Assembly (NCBI RefSeq): GCF_000619885.1
Contig: NZ_KK211039.1
Span: 399,589-463,588 of the forward strand
DNA length: 64,000 nucleotides
Direction of reading: 5' to 3'
DNA from: Balneatrix alpica DSM 16621
Lineage (GTDB): Bacteria; Pseudomonadota; Gammaproteobacteria; Pseudomonadales; Balneatricaceae
In this document: piece by piece, positions 20,052-29,449 of the stretch
Position numbering within the stretch: the first letter of the stretch is position 1
Layout of the letters: each line of letters begins with the position of its first letter
Notes under the pieces: generated by a model
Databases searched by the model: none
Seen by the model: the letters and a program-made list of their open reading frames with translations, nothing else
What the model was told of the DNA's origin: nothing
Translations under genes and position numbers: made by a program

Positions 20052-20084
20052 AAAAAAAGTGAGGCCTGCTGGCCTCACTTTTTC
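20052..20084 (-). terminator. Rho-independent terminator of gdhB
   Basis: Strong hairpin with stem AAAAAGTGAGGCC / GGCCTCACTTTTT around TGCT, A-rich on one side and T-rich on the other. On the minus strand it lies 26 bases after the glutamate dehydrogenase stop. It separates that gene from pyrD. Confidence 0.88.
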
Positions 20085-20109
20085 TTATCCAACGAAGGAT
20101 CAGGTGGGA

Positions 20110-23100
20110 TCAAAAGGACTGCCGGGCCAAATCTGCCAACTCGCGGATCGCGACAGTAAAGAGTGGATACTCATGCTGAGGCATCGCACGCATTTCCGTA
20201 AGCAGCTTGCGCCAGCGCTTAATCAGCACGCCTTGTTGCTTAGCCCAGTCCTGTACTGCTTCTCGACCATCCCCTTTCAGCTCTGTCCCCTGAATCACTC
20301 CCGATGTTAGACGCTGCATGAGCTCATCCAGGTCATCGCGGAAGCTTTCCCGTGCCTGGGCCTGCCAATAGTTGCCTACATGCAGCTGGTTAATTTGCTG
20401 ACCTACCCAATAGAGGTCGAGCATATCCACCAGGGTGTAATACACCTCCGCAACCTGCGCCAACGAACGCCCCGTCTCCGTAGCCACATCAATCAGACTC
20501 AGACTGGTATAGAGCAAATCTGAAGCCGCCACCCGATCCGCCAGTTTCTCCGGCACCCCCGCTTTAATAAAGCGAGTACGCAAGTCGCTAAATTCACGAC
20601 TAGCCTCACCATAGAGATAGCGGCTGAGCGCATTAGCAATGGCCTGGGTAGGCTCAGCAAAACGCTGTACCGCTTCCTGCACGCTCTGATCAAGCCGCAC
20701 ATGGCGAATCATCCAGCGGCTGGCACGGCGTACCAAGCGCCCACTCTCATTCATCATGCGCAGCTGCACATCGGCTGGCACCTGATAATCGAGGCGCTCA
20801 ATATCACGCCAGAGGGTATCCAGATCAAAAATCGCTTTCGCCGCCAAATAGGAGCGGGCAATCACATCCCCCAGCATCCCGGTAGATTGCTGCAAGCGCT
20901 GTAGGTAGGTAATGCCCATATGGTTGACCATGTCATTGGCCAACTGGGTAGCAATGATTTCACGCCGCAGTGGGTGGTCAAGCATCGCTTGGGCAAAGCC
21001 TTGTTCGATCCGGGGTGGAAAGGCAGTGGCAATAATTTTCGCCACATAGGGATCATCACCGACGCTGGAGTTAATCAACTCGGCCTTCAAATCCGCCTTT
21101 ACGTAAGCCATCAGGATCGCCAGCTCAGGGCGAGACAACCCTTCATCACGGCGCTCACGCAGTTCTTCTTCCGTAGGCAAAAACTCCAACTGGCGATTGA
21201 GCTTGCCGTCACTTTCAAAGTTTTCCATTAGGCGGCGAATTTCTTCGTGATACTTCACCGCCTGGGATTGCACCATGCTGAGGGCCTGGGTTTGCCGATA
21301 GTTATTCTGCAATACCAGCCGCGCGACATCCTCGGTCATCTCCACCAATAACTGATTGCGCTGTTTTTCGGTCAGATCCCCTGCCGCCACTACCCGGTTA
21401 AGCAGAATTTTGACGTTAACCTCATGGTCAGAGCAGTCCACCCCACCGGCATTATCAATAAAGTCGGTATTCAGGCGTCCGCCTGCACGGGAAAACTCAA
21501 TCCGCCCCCGCTGCGTCAGGCCCAAATTACCGCCCTCACCAATGACTTTCAGGCGCAACTCTTTTGCATTGACCCGCAATCCATCATTGGCCTTATCCCC
21601 CACTTCTGTGTGAAGTTCATCCGAGGCTTTGATGTAGGTTCCAATACCGCCATTCCAGAGCAAATCGACCGGTGCACGCAAAATAGCTTTGATCAGATCA
21701 TTCGGCGTCAACTGGCTGGCGCTAATGCCAAAGCGTTGCTTCATCGGTTCCGAGATAGGGATGGATTTCACACTCCGGGAGAATACCCCGCCCCCCGCCG
21801 AGATCAGCTTGCTGTCATAGTCCGTCCAACTGGAGCGAGGCAAATCAAACAAACGCTTGCGCTCCTGATAGGACTGCGCAGCATCCGGATTGGGATCAAC
21901 AAAGATATGCTGATGGTTAAAGGCCGCTACCAAACGCGCATGCTTGGACATCAACAGACCATTCCCAAACACATCACCAGCCATGTCACCGATTCCCACC
22001 ACGGTGAAGTCGGTGGTATCCGGATTCAGGCCCATTTCCCGGAAGTGGCGCTGTACCGAAACCCAGGCACCGCGTGCGGTAATGCCCATTTTTTTATGGT
22101 CATAACCTTGTGAGCCTCCCGAGGCAAAGGCATCCCCCAGCCAGAAGCCATATTCCGCCGCAATCGCATTAGCAATATCTGAGAAGGTGGCGGTGCCCTT
22201 GTCCGCTGCCACCACTAGATAGGGGTCATCCTCATCATGGCGCACCACACCTTGGGGCGGCACCACCTCACCCTGCAGCAGATTGTCGGTAATATCCAAC
22301 AAGCCACGGATAAAGGTTTGATAACAGCTGATCCCTTCCGCCAGAATTTCGTCCCGGCTGGCAGTGGGTGACTGCTTCTTACAGACAAATCCGCCCTTTG
22401 CCCCCACAGGGACGATAACCGCATTCTTCACCTGCTGCGCCTTCACCAGCCCTAGCACCTCGGTGCGGTAATCTTCAAAACGGTCTGACCAGCGCAAGCC
22501 ACCACGGGCAACCTTACCACCACGCAGGTGTACCCCCTCCACCCGCGGGCTATAGACAAAAATCTCATACTTAGGCCGGGGCAGCGGGATTTCATCCACA
22601 TGCTCAGGGCTGAATTTAAAACTCAGGTAGGGCTTATAAGCCCCCTCGCCATCCGGCTGGAAGACGTTAGTACGCAGGGTCGCCTGAATCAGCGTCTTAT
22701 ACATGCGCAGGATGCGGTCATCATTGAGGGACTGCACCTGCTCCAGGCTCTCTAGCAACACCTTGGTAAAGGCGGGGCCATCCACCTCCCAACTATCCGC
22801 ACGCGAGGGTTTAAAACGGGCACGAAATAACTGCACCAGTAAACGTGTCACGGGCACATATTGAGACAGGGCCTGGGTAATCGCCATTTGACTCAGGGAG
22901 AAGCCAATCTGCTTCATATAGGCGGCGTATGCCCGTAACACCGCAACATCACGCCAGTTCAACTGAGCTTGCAAGACCAAACGGTTGAATTCATCGCTAT
23001 CCGCTGCCCCTGTCCATACCGCCATAAAGGCATCCTGAAATAGCTCCCGCACTTCTTTTAAGTCCACCTCGACGGGAGTTTTCAGAATCAGGTTGAAATC

Positions 23101-24921
23101 ATGAATCCAGATGCTGCCGTCCTGGCGCACCACCTCATAGGGATGCTCATCAATCACCCGTAAACCAAAATTATCCAGGATGGGCAAAATGTCAGAGAGC
23201 GGCAGCGGGGTGCCAAAGTGATAGAGCTTGAACTTAAACGTATGCTCCGCCGCTTCTATCGCCCGATAAAAGCGCAGAGAGACCGGTTTGGCGGCCGTCA
23301 CCGCATCCATGTACTCAATGTCGACCAAGGCCGTGCGCGCATTAAAGTCTTCTTTATAGGCAGCGGAGAAGGCCTGGTTATAGCGACTGATCGCCTCTAG
23401 CCCCTTTTCCTCCCCTAAATGCTCAACCAGCTCCTGCTGTAAATGATCATCCCAGGAACGGGCCACTTCAATGATGCGGCTTTGGATTGCCTTGACATCC
23501 GGGCGCTGCCCCGGACGCGGCGAGTCATATCGCAATACATACTGTGTACGAGCCAATACACTTTCCGAGAAGAAGGTATTGAACTCGGTTTCTCCTGCCT
23601 CCAGCTCTTCTTCCAGAATATGCTGTACCGCCAAACGGAAACTGGTGCTATAGATTTCACGGGGCGCAAATACCAGGCAGGAATAGAAGCGCCCTGGCAC
23701 ATCGTGGCGGATAAACACCCGAATTCGCCGCCGCTCCTGAATTTGCAGGATACTCATGACCGTGGCGTAGAGCTCATCGACTTCGGTATGGAAGAACTCA
23801 TCCCGCGGGTAGACTTCCAGTATCTGGGTCAGCTCTTTCCAGTTGTAGCCCCCTTCATAGAAGCCAGAGCGTTTCATGATTTCTTTATATTTATGCCGCA
23901 ACAACGGCACTTGGCGCACACTACTGGCATAAGCAGAGGAGGTAAATAACCCAAGGATGCGCCAAATACCTACCCAACGCCCCTTAGCATCAAAACGGCG
24001 AATAATCAGATAGTCAGGATAGGCCGGGCGATGTACTTCCGCTTTGCGCGGAGACTTGGCCATAGCTAATAGGGCATGCCCCTTGGTGGGCTCTGCGGCT
24101 AATAACTGCCCCCGACAACCATCATCCCAGAGATTAAACACCCCCAACGACTCACCCTCAGCCTCCAGGGTGACGCCCTCTTTACTGGGTTTGACCCTGT
24201 AACTCTCAAAGCCCAGGAAGGTGCAGTGGTTATTAAGCAACCATTGAATAAAATCACGCACCTCTTTTTGCTCAGTGCGATCCACCCCTTCAGGCACCTG
24301 CCCTTCTTTCAACTCAGCCAGTACCGTTTGCAACCGCTCACAGATCGGATCATAGGAGTCCACCACCGCGAACACCTGCTGCAATACCTGCTCAATATCC
24401 GTTTGCAGGCTACGCAATTTGTCGGCATCCGAGTGACGATCCACCTCCATCACCACATAAGACTCAAAATTCCCCGCCCCGGCGTGCTTGGCATGCAGTT
24501 GCTGCAAGCGCCCTTTTTCATCACGCTCCACCGGTAAAATCGCATTCTGCAAAGTATGGATAGTCATGCCATAGCGATTAATCGCCATCCGTAGGGAATC
24601 AACAATAAAAGCACGATCCTCACAGAGCACCTCAACCAGGGTGTGTCCCGACTGCCACCCCTGCTGCTCATAGTTGGGGTTATAAACCCGTACTTTTATT
24701 TCGCCAGGCTGGCGCTGCTGCAAATAATGCCAGCCATATAGCATGGCTCCGTACAAGTCTTCCTGACGCCGCTGGGCCAAATCCTCCAACGGGGCATTTA
24801 ACAGAGCATAACGGGCAAAACGCCCCACCAATTCAGCGTGTTCTCCCGGCATTTGCGCTTGAATGGCTTGGTCGAGACGTTCGAGGATCTTGCTTTTGGT
24901 TTCAGCCAGGGTGTGCGGCAT
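20110..24921 (-). CDS. gdhB: NAD-specific glutamate dehydrogenase, 180-kDa class
   Basis: Very large cytoplasmic enzyme of 1603 residues that deaminates glutamate to 2-oxoglutarate with NAD. It matches the large GDH class in length and layout: an N-terminal ACT-like regulatory region (for example VEVLCEDRAFIVDSLRMAINRYGM), then the catalytic core with LRGGKVARGGLRWSDR, VPVGAKGGFVCKK carrying the catalytic lysine, FTVVGIGDMAGDVFGNG in the nucleotide fold, and LWNGGIGTYIKAS. A long helical C-terminal domain follows. AAGGA precedes ATG 24921. It is a single-gene unit ended by a strong terminator. Confidence 0.95.
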   Translation of the reverse strand: MPHTLAETKSKILERLDQAIQAQMPGEHAELVGRFARYALLNAPLEDLAQRRQEDLYGAMLYGWHYLQQRQPGEIKVRVYNPNYEQQGWQSGHTLVEVLCEDRAFIVDSLRMAINRYGMTIHTLQNAILPVERDEKGRLQQLHAKHAGAGNFESYVVMEVDRHSDADKLRSLQTDIEQVLQQVFAVVDSYDPICERLQTVLAELKEGQVPEGVDRTEQKEVRDFIQWLLNNHCTFLGFESYRVKPSKEGVTLEAEGESLGVFNLWDDGCRGQLLAAEPTKGHALLAMAKSPRKAEVHRPAYPDYLIIRRFDAKGRWVGIWRILGLFTSSAYASSVRQVPLLRHKYKEIMKRSGFYEGGYNWKELTQILEVYPRDEFFHTEVDELYATVMSILQIQERRRIRVFIRHDVPGRFYSCLVFAPREIYSTSFRLAVQHILEEELEAGETEFNTFFSESVLARTQYVLRYDSPRPGQRPDVKAIQSRIIEVARSWDDHLQQELVEHLGEEKGLEAISRYNQAFSAAYKEDFNARTALVDIEYMDAVTAAKPVSLRFYRAIEAAEHTFKFKLYHFGTPLPLSDILPILDNFGLRVIDEHPYEVVRQDGSIWIHDFNLILKTPVEVDLKEVRELFQDAFMAVWTGAADSDEFNRLVLQAQLNWRDVAVLRAYAAYMKQIGFSLSQMAITQALSQYVPVTRLLVQLFRARFKPSRADSWEVDGPAFTKVLLESLEQVQSLNDDRILRMYKTLIQATLRTNVFQPDGEGAYKPYLSFKFSPEHVDEIPLPRPKYEIFVYSPRVEGVHLRGGKVARGGLRWSDRFEDYRTEVLGLVKAQQVKNAVIVPVGAKGGFVCKKQSPTASRDEILAEGISCYQTFIRGLLDITDNLLQGEVVPPQGVVRHDEDDPYLVVAADKGTATFSDIANAIAAEYGFWLGDAFASGGSQGYDHKKMGITARGAWVSVQRHFREMGLNPDTTDFTVVGIGDMAGDVFGNGLLMSKHARLVAAFNHQHIFVDPNPDAAQSYQERKRLFDLPRSSWTDYDSKLISAGGGVFSRSVKSIPISEPMKQRFGISASQLTPNDLIKAILRAPVDLLWNGGIGTYIKASDELHTEVGDKANDGLRVNAKELRLKVIGEGGNLGLTQRGRIEFSRAGGRLNTDFIDNAGGVDCSDHEVNVKILLNRVVAAGDLTEKQRNQLLVEMTEDVARLVLQNNYRQTQALSMVQSQAVKYHEEIRRLMENFESDGKLNRQLEFLPTEEELRERRDEGLSRPELAILMAYVKADLKAELINSSVGDDPYVAKIIATAFPPRIEQGFAQAMLDHPLRREIIATQLANDMVNHMGITYLQRLQQSTGMLGDVIARSYLAAKAIFDLDTLWRDIERLDYQVPADVQLRMMNESGRLVRRASRWMIRHVRLDQSVQEAVQRFAEPTQAIANALSRYLYGEASREFSDLRTRFIKAGVPEKLADRVAASDLLYTSLSLIDVATETGRSLAQVAEVYYTLVDMLDLYWVGQQINQLHVGNYWQAQARESFRDDLDELMQRLTSGVIQGTELKGDGREAVQDWAKQQGVLIKRWRKLLTEMRAMPQHEYPLFTVAIRELADLARQSF

Positions 24922-25157
24922 ATCCCATTCCTTGTTCGTTGTTATTTACCTAGTCGGCAGTGCCCAGGTTTTAGTACCCACAGTATAGAAGGCAGTGAGC
25001 GATTGCCCAGCCAGGTAACAGTGGCCTCCCCAATATGACAGCCAAGCGTGGCTATTTGCCGGATTTACCTGCTTTTCCTTCCTGACCGGGCACCTCGACT
25101 TCGCCGTCACCTCGGCTTAACATGCTGAAAGTCTTATAGAAAGTGATGGGGAATGCT

Positions 25158-26999
25158 ATGCAGGATAAAAAGGCCTTGGCTACCTTGGCGCTTCTTGCCA
25201 GTCTCACCTGCGCCAACAGCTGGGCTGAGGTGACGGCTAGCCTGTCCCAAAGCCGCTTAAACCTGGGGGAAAGCCTTACCCTAACCCTGCAAGTTCAGGG
25301 CCCGGTGGTTGATCAACCTCCGCAGCTGAGCAGCCTCAATCGCGACTTTGAAATCCTCAGCTCCCGCGCCAATACCGAGTTCCGCTACAGCAACAACCGC
25401 ATGCAAAAAAGTACGCGCTGGAGCATTGAGCTACGCCCCCGTCAGGCAGGTAATTTAACTTTGCCCCCCATTCGGGTCGGCAACGAAAGCTCGGATGCGA
25501 TTGGCCTACAAGTAGTCAGCCAAGCAGCGACTCCCCCGGTTAACGCACCTGCCTACCCGGTGGTCAGCCAACCCAGCACTCAAGCTGCCACCGAGGCAAC
25601 CGATAGCACCGCCAGCACAGCAGAGCCCTCGGCAGCAACCAGTACCCTACCGCAGATCAGCCTGACCCTCAGCACCGGACTCAAGCCACCTTATCGGGTA
25701 GGGCAAGCCATCCCCTTACAGCTCTTACTTGAGCATGAAGGCGAACTGTTACCCGGCACACGCCTGCAGACCCCAGAAGTCATTGGTGGTCAGTTGCTGG
25801 AACTGGAGCACCCTGCCCCCAGTTATCAGGAAACCCTGGATGGCCGTCGCCTGCGCAGTGTAGAGCGCCACTACCTGCTGTACCTGGATCGTACCGGTGA
25901 CTTCAAGTTAGGCAGCTTTAGTCTGACGGGTAACATCCAGGGTGAGGATCAAGAACCCTTGCCACTGGAGCTAAAAACCGAACCCCTCAACCTGACGCTG
26001 GAAGCCAGTCCAGCTGAGCCTTTCCTGCCTGCCTTCCAGCTCAATCTCAAACATCAATGGAAAGATGAAGGCAATGCGCAACTGCGCCCGGGTGATAAAC
26101 GTGACCGCCTGATCACCCTGGAGGTTTCAGGCCTCCCCCCCGAGCGTATTCATCTGCCCCCGCCCCCCCAGGTAGCCGGCATTAGCAGTGAGCAAGCCAT
26201 CGCCAGCCAGCAAAGCTGGAAAGATGGAGAAGGCATTATCAGCAAATTGGAAATCGTCCAGCGCTTCACCTTTAACCAGGGTGGCCAACTGCAATTGCCC
26301 GCCTGGACCCTACCCTGGTGGAATCTGCGCCAGCAGCAAGCCAATCAGGTGGAAGTACCAGGACAAGGTTTTGACATCCTGGCGGATACCGCCGCCCTCA
26401 GCAGCCCCACTGCCAGCCCAGACACTCACAACAGCCAACCCTTAGAACCCAGCAGCAGTGGCAGCGCCATCGCGCCCGTCAACCTCAGTCTGGAAGGCGC
26501 CACCGCAGCCAGCCCCGATAACACTGCACAGGCCAACTGGTTCTGGCCGCTCACCACTGCCTTCGCCCTGCTGCTGGGCCTGGTGGGGATGGCCATCGCT
26601 TGGCGCCAGCAGCAGCAATTGCGCCGTCTTAGCGCGCAACTGGAGCAAACCCGGGAGATGCAAATTCAAAAGCGTCACGCGCTGGATGAACAGGAAGCCT
26701 ACGAGGCACTGGCCATGCTGTGCTATAACCGCCAGCCAACCTTGGCACGTTTGAAACTAATCGAATGGGCACAGAGCAATTGGCCCGAAGCCGGTATTGC
26801 CACCTTTAACGATATTCGCCGCCAAGCCAAGCACCCCACCCTGGATTACGCCCTGCAAGATCTTGAAGGCGCCCTACTGGCCGCAGAGCGCGGCGAAAGC
26901 TACGACTGGCAGAGCGAGCTCTTACTGCAAATTCTGGGCGAGCTGCGGCTACGCAAACAACGCCAGCAAGATAGCGAACTAGAACCCCTGCATATTTAA
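25158..26999 (+). CDS. BatD-like protein (oxygen/aerotolerance family)
   Basis: Exported, membrane-anchored protein of 613 residues. It has a Sec signal peptide (MQDKKALATLALLASLTCAN, cleavage near SWAE), a large periplasmic beta-rich region with the BatD pattern VTASLSQSRLNLGESLTLTL, a low-complexity Ala/Thr/Ser linker near residues 130-155, one C-terminal membrane helix (WFWPLTTAFALLLGLVGMAIAW) and a cytoplasmic tail. GTG 25143 and ATG 25146 are alternative starts; ATG 25158 is preferred because GGGGA lies 5 bases upstream. BatD usually follows moxR, DUF58 and the VWA proteins BatA and BatB. None of these is in the window, so it is an orphan here. Confidence 0.85.
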   Translation: MQDKKALATLALLASLTCANSWAEVTASLSQSRLNLGESLTLTLQVQGPVVDQPPQLSSLNRDFEILSSRANTEFRYSNNRMQKSTRWSIELRPRQAGNLTLPPIRVGNESSDAIGLQVVSQAATPPVNAPAYPVVSQPSTQAATEATDSTASTAEPSAATSTLPQISLTLSTGLKPPYRVGQAIPLQLLLEHEGELLPGTRLQTPEVIGGQLLELEHPAPSYQETLDGRRLRSVERHYLLYLDRTGDFKLGSFSLTGNIQGEDQEPLPLELKTEPLNLTLEASPAEPFLPAFQLNLKHQWKDEGNAQLRPGDKRDRLITLEVSGLPPERIHLPPPPQVAGISSEQAIASQQSWKDGEGIISKLEIVQRFTFNQGGQLQLPAWTLPWWNLRQQQANQVEVPGQGFDILADTAALSSPTASPDTHNSQPLEPSSSGSAIAPVNLSLEGATAASPDNTAQANWFWPLTTAFALLLGLVGMAIAWRQQQQLRRLSAQLEQTREMQIQKRHALDEQEAYEALAMLCYNRQPTLARLKLIEWAQSNWPEAGIATFNDIRRQAKHPTLDYALQDLEGALLAAERGESYDWQSELLLQILGELRLRKQRQQDSELEPLHI

Positions 27000-27143
27000 G
27001 GAAGGGTGGAATAAGAATGCGGAGAGAGTCAAAGATTGAGGGGAGTTTGGTGGGGTAAACAAGACACCGGATTAAGGCTGGCTGAACGCTTACGTTCTTC
27101 GTTTAAAAAACCGCTGAAACAACCAGGAACCCCCCACTTTGAG

Positions 27144-27171
27144 TCAGAATTGGTAGCACAGCCAATTCTGA
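27144..27171. repeat. Inverted repeat at left flank of cassette array
   Basis: Perfect 10-base arms TCAGAATTGG and CCAATTCTGA separated by eight bases. It lies between batD and the methyltransferase cassette, where sequence composition changes from G+C-rich to A+T-rich. It could be a hairpin ending minus-strand transcription from the array, although no T-tract follows. Confidence 0.45.
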
Positions 27172-27252
27172 GTAAAACAATGAGCAAACATGTGCCATAT
27201 TTGAAAGAAGCGACTTCGGCATCCACTTACAGATCCGAATTGAACATTTTTG

Positions 27253-27849
27253 CTATGCTCGTCTTTTCGCTATTAAAGAATACGTATGCCAATACTTCTT
27301 CACACCTATTAAGGTTTTGCCAAATTCGTCTCTTTCACTGAAATCTAAGATATCGAAATTCGCAAATATCCCGAGCAGATCAGATTTGGTAACAGGAGCT
27401 GTAGAAACTCGAAAACCGCTAGCCCAACTATCTTTATACCCTAGAAAGTCACCAGCAAAAACACCACCGATAGCTATTGATGAGGTAATTTTTTGCATAG
27501 TTACCTTAAAAGTATCAGGATTGGCAAAAAATAGACTAGAGTTAGCTATAACAACACCAGATTTTGGAAAGTCAAACGTTTCAAATGACTGTTGCGAAAG
27601 GCACACATTATTTTTAGAACAAAATCGATCACGACAAATTGAGATAGAGTCCGCATTAACGTCAAAGCCAAAAACATAGAAACCTTGCTCACTTAAATAG
27701 ACAATATCACTTCCAGTACCACAACCACAGTCTATAGCCACCTTGGAGCAAGATTCGTTAGATTGAACAGCAAGTTCAGTTCGTGGGTGATGTGGGCGAG
27801 ATAGTGCCTTTTCATAGTACTGTCGCCAATTTTCGGTATTTTCTTCCAT
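27253..27849 (-). CDS. SAM-dependent class I methyltransferase in integron cassette
   Basis: Cytoplasmic protein of 198 residues. Motif I is clear (VAIDCGCGTGSDIVYLSEQG), with an acidic residue at the end of strand 2 (FGFDVNADSI) and motif IV-like VVIANSSLFFANP. The N-terminal YYEKALSRPHHPRTELAV resembles TehB/tellurite-type small methyltransferases; the substrate is unknown. ATG 27849 has GAGGA 8 bases upstream, so a longer frame starting at 27948 is rejected. The gene is A+T-rich compared with batD and lies downstream of attC site 28009-28117 in minus-strand order. No attC was found at its own 3' end, so it may be the last, truncated cassette. Confidence 0.8.
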   Translation of the reverse strand: MEENTENWRQYYEKALSRPHHPRTELAVQSNESCSKVAIDCGCGTGSDIVYLSEQGFYVFGFDVNADSISICRDRFCSKNNVCLSQQSFETFDFPKSGVVIANSSLFFANPDTFKVTMQKITSSIAIGGVFAGDFLGYKDSWASGFRVSTAPVTKSDLLGIFANFDILDFSERDEFGKTLIGVKKYWHTYSLIAKRRA

Positions 27850-28008
27850 GCATTTAATCCTCAAAGTACACAACCTCCCTGTAATAGACGCGAGTTTGCG
27901 AGCGTTCTGACTGATACATTTGTTAGCTGCATTACTGTGGATAGACAAAGTGATATGGCGATGAACTCTCTATCTAATTTTCAGATACTTGCTCGATTCG
28001 CTTAATTT

Positions 28009-28117
28009 CACTAACGCCGTGGTCAGTGTAGTGGAGCAATTTTTATGGTAAAAAGAGCGAAGCGATACCATAAAATTTGCGGAGCGTAACTGGCTCCACT
28101 GCACCACCTTGTTAGGG
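28009..28117 (-). repeat. attC recombination site
   Basis: On the minus strand the site begins CCCTAACAAGG and ends GGCGTTAGTG, matching the outer RYYYAAC and GTTRRRY core boxes (one mismatch in the first). The two ends are complementary over much of the arms: GGTGGTGCAGTGGAGC against GCTCCACTACACTGACC. The middle forms a further hairpin. The TAA stop of the HNH gene lies inside the left core. Length 109 bases is within the attC range. Confidence 0.85.
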
Positions 28118-28843
28118 CTGATATATGAATTCATTATGATACGAAATAAAGTCTTTTGAGATTTCATGTCCATCAACTGTCCGTATCTGTTTAGGGTCAA
28201 TTTTTATAGCACCATAATCCAACATGGCGTGATGGTTTGGACACAAGCAAATCATGTTTTCAATAACGTCAGGGCCATTATGTGGCTTACCAAGCGGTTT
28301 TATGTGGTGCCCTTCTGCGTATTTTTTACCTTCCGGCATATCCAGTGCGATTCCACACAACTGACATTCATAAGAGTGAAGGATTTTTATTTTTGAAGAT
28401 AGAGATGAGTCTCTTATTATACGAGACGTAACTATATCTCCCCTATCAGGCACATCAAGATCACTTGGAACAAGATCAAATACTTTTGAAATATATGGAG
28501 ACCAATCGTACGCTTTTGACTTGGCTATTTGATCAGCCCACCAAGCATAGTCACCATCATTCTTTCCAAAAAGATTAAAGTATCCTTTTCCTGGCTCCTT
28601 TGTAGAAAGGTTAATAATTATTCCAGTAATTCCCGGTTTATTATTTTCTTTAGTCCAATCCGCCAATGACGAAAGCCCTTGAGGCTTGAGGCTCTCTCCC
28701 CATTTTTCTCTCATCTGAGGAAGTCCAAGACGATCGTGGCACTCTTTGTAACCAATATAAGTTTCTGGCTTGCCCGGTACCACCGTCTTTAACTTGCTTA
28801 CCAAGAGTTCAAGTAAGTTTTTTCCTTGTAAGTCTAAATCCAC
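28112..28843 (-). CDS. HNH endonuclease domain protein in integron cassette
   Basis: Protein of 243 residues with a C-terminal HNH nuclease domain: a zinc-type CQLCG, then EGHHIKPLG with the catalytic histidines, and ENMICLCPNHHAMLDYG. The N-terminal region (to about residue 150) has no recognised domain and contains W-rich segments. The start is GTG 28843, with CGGAG six bases upstream; upstream in-frame codons lie within an attC site and cannot be conserved protein. Its TAA stop overlaps the next attC. Such HNH proteins are usually McrA-like or other restriction nucleases, which would fit a defence role; that role is inference. Confidence 0.82.
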   Translation of the reverse strand: MDLDLQGKNLLELLVSKLKTVVPGKPETYIGYKECHDRLGLPQMREKWGESLKPQGLSSLADWTKENNKPGITGIIINLSTKEPGKGYFNLFGKNDGDYAWWADQIAKSKAYDWSPYISKVFDLVPSDLDVPDRGDIVTSRIIRDSSLSSKIKILHSYECQLCGIALDMPEGKKYAEGHHIKPLGKPHNGPDVIENMICLCPNHHAMLDYGAIKIDPKQIRTVDGHEISKDFISYHNEFIYQP

Positions 28844-28867
28844 TTTATTCTCCGAACTATTGTGCGG

Positions 28868-28985
28868 TCCTAACGCCCCGCTAAGAGGCAAATATTACTT
28901 GGCTTATACTTTGGAACGCAGTGACAAAAGCCAAGTAATATTTGTCCCGCGAACGCCAGTGAGCAACTTAAGCGGCTTGTTATGT
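28868..28985 (-). repeat. attC recombination site
   Basis: On the minus strand the site runs from ACATAACAAGCCGCTTAAG to CTTAGCGGGGCGTTAGGA, with RYYYAAC- and GTTRRRY-type core boxes and complementary arms (AGCCGCTTAAG against CTTAGCGGGGC, imperfect). The interior contains a long stem, CCAAGTAATATTTG against its near complement. It belongs to the upstream ORF-less cassette; the HNH cassette begins right after it. Confidence 0.87.
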
Positions 28986-29348
28986 AGTTTGCTAAACCAC
29001 ACACTGCCAGCCAAAAATCTAAGCAATTTGCACCGACTTAAACAAAACAACCTATCTACTGTCAGCCATTCGGATTTACCAAGCTACCGCTCCACTTTCA
29101 GCAAAGCGCACTACCAAGCAACTTAAAATTATTTGCTTAACACCACAACATCAGACCATGACCAGCCTTTTGCCGATTGTGCCAAACCAGATGCAACGTT
29201 GATGAACCAGTGGCCTAGCATTCAGCAAACACCACGTTGCGCACATACCTTTTAAAGATTGTGCTTAACTCAAAACAACACCGTTAAACCAAATACTGAA
29301 CTAACAGCAAACATCGCGTTGTGCACCCACCCTAAATAATGAAGGACT
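28986..29348 (-). other. ORF-less integron cassette
   Basis: About 363 bases between two attC sites with no credible reading frame on the cassette strand or the other. It holds an imperfect tandem repeat of period about 82 bases (29166-29324). It could encode an RNA, a promoter or be decayed; nothing in the sequence decides. Confidence 0.7.
29166..29324 (-). repeat. Two-copy degenerate direct repeat in ORF-less cassette
   Basis: The blocks CAGCAAACACCACGTTGCGC (29223-29242) and CAGCAAACATCGCGTTGTGC (29305-29324) match, and CCTTTT..GATTGTGC recurs at 29166 and 29248. Both pairs are offset by 82 bases, which shows one ancestral duplication inside the cassette. Confidence 0.7.
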
Positions 29349-29449
29349 ACATAACGCCCCACCAAGGTGCGAGTAATTGTTGGCTAAAATGTGTAGCGAA
29401 GCGGAACCGAGCCAACTGTTACGAGTCAAGCTTTAGTGGCTTGTTATAA
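29349..29449 (-). repeat. attC recombination site
   Basis: On the minus strand the site starts TTATAACAAGCCACTAAAG and ends CCTTGGTGGGGCGTTATGT. The core boxes fit RYYYAAC and GTTRRRY, and inner arms AGTTGGCT and AGCCAACA are complementary around a CGCTTCGC-type loop. The length is 101 bases. The TAA stop of the cyclase-like gene is inside the left core box. Confidence 0.88.

Noticed and set aside
27870-27920. Half attC-like TAACAAATG motif upstream of the methyltransferase
   Set aside because: No matching GTTRRRY partner or complementary arm; treated as part of the gene leader.
28770-29126. 118-codon plus-strand frame across the HNH cassette and an attC site
   Set aside because: It runs through attC 28868-28985 on the strand opposite to the cassettes, with no ribosome site or recognisable domain.
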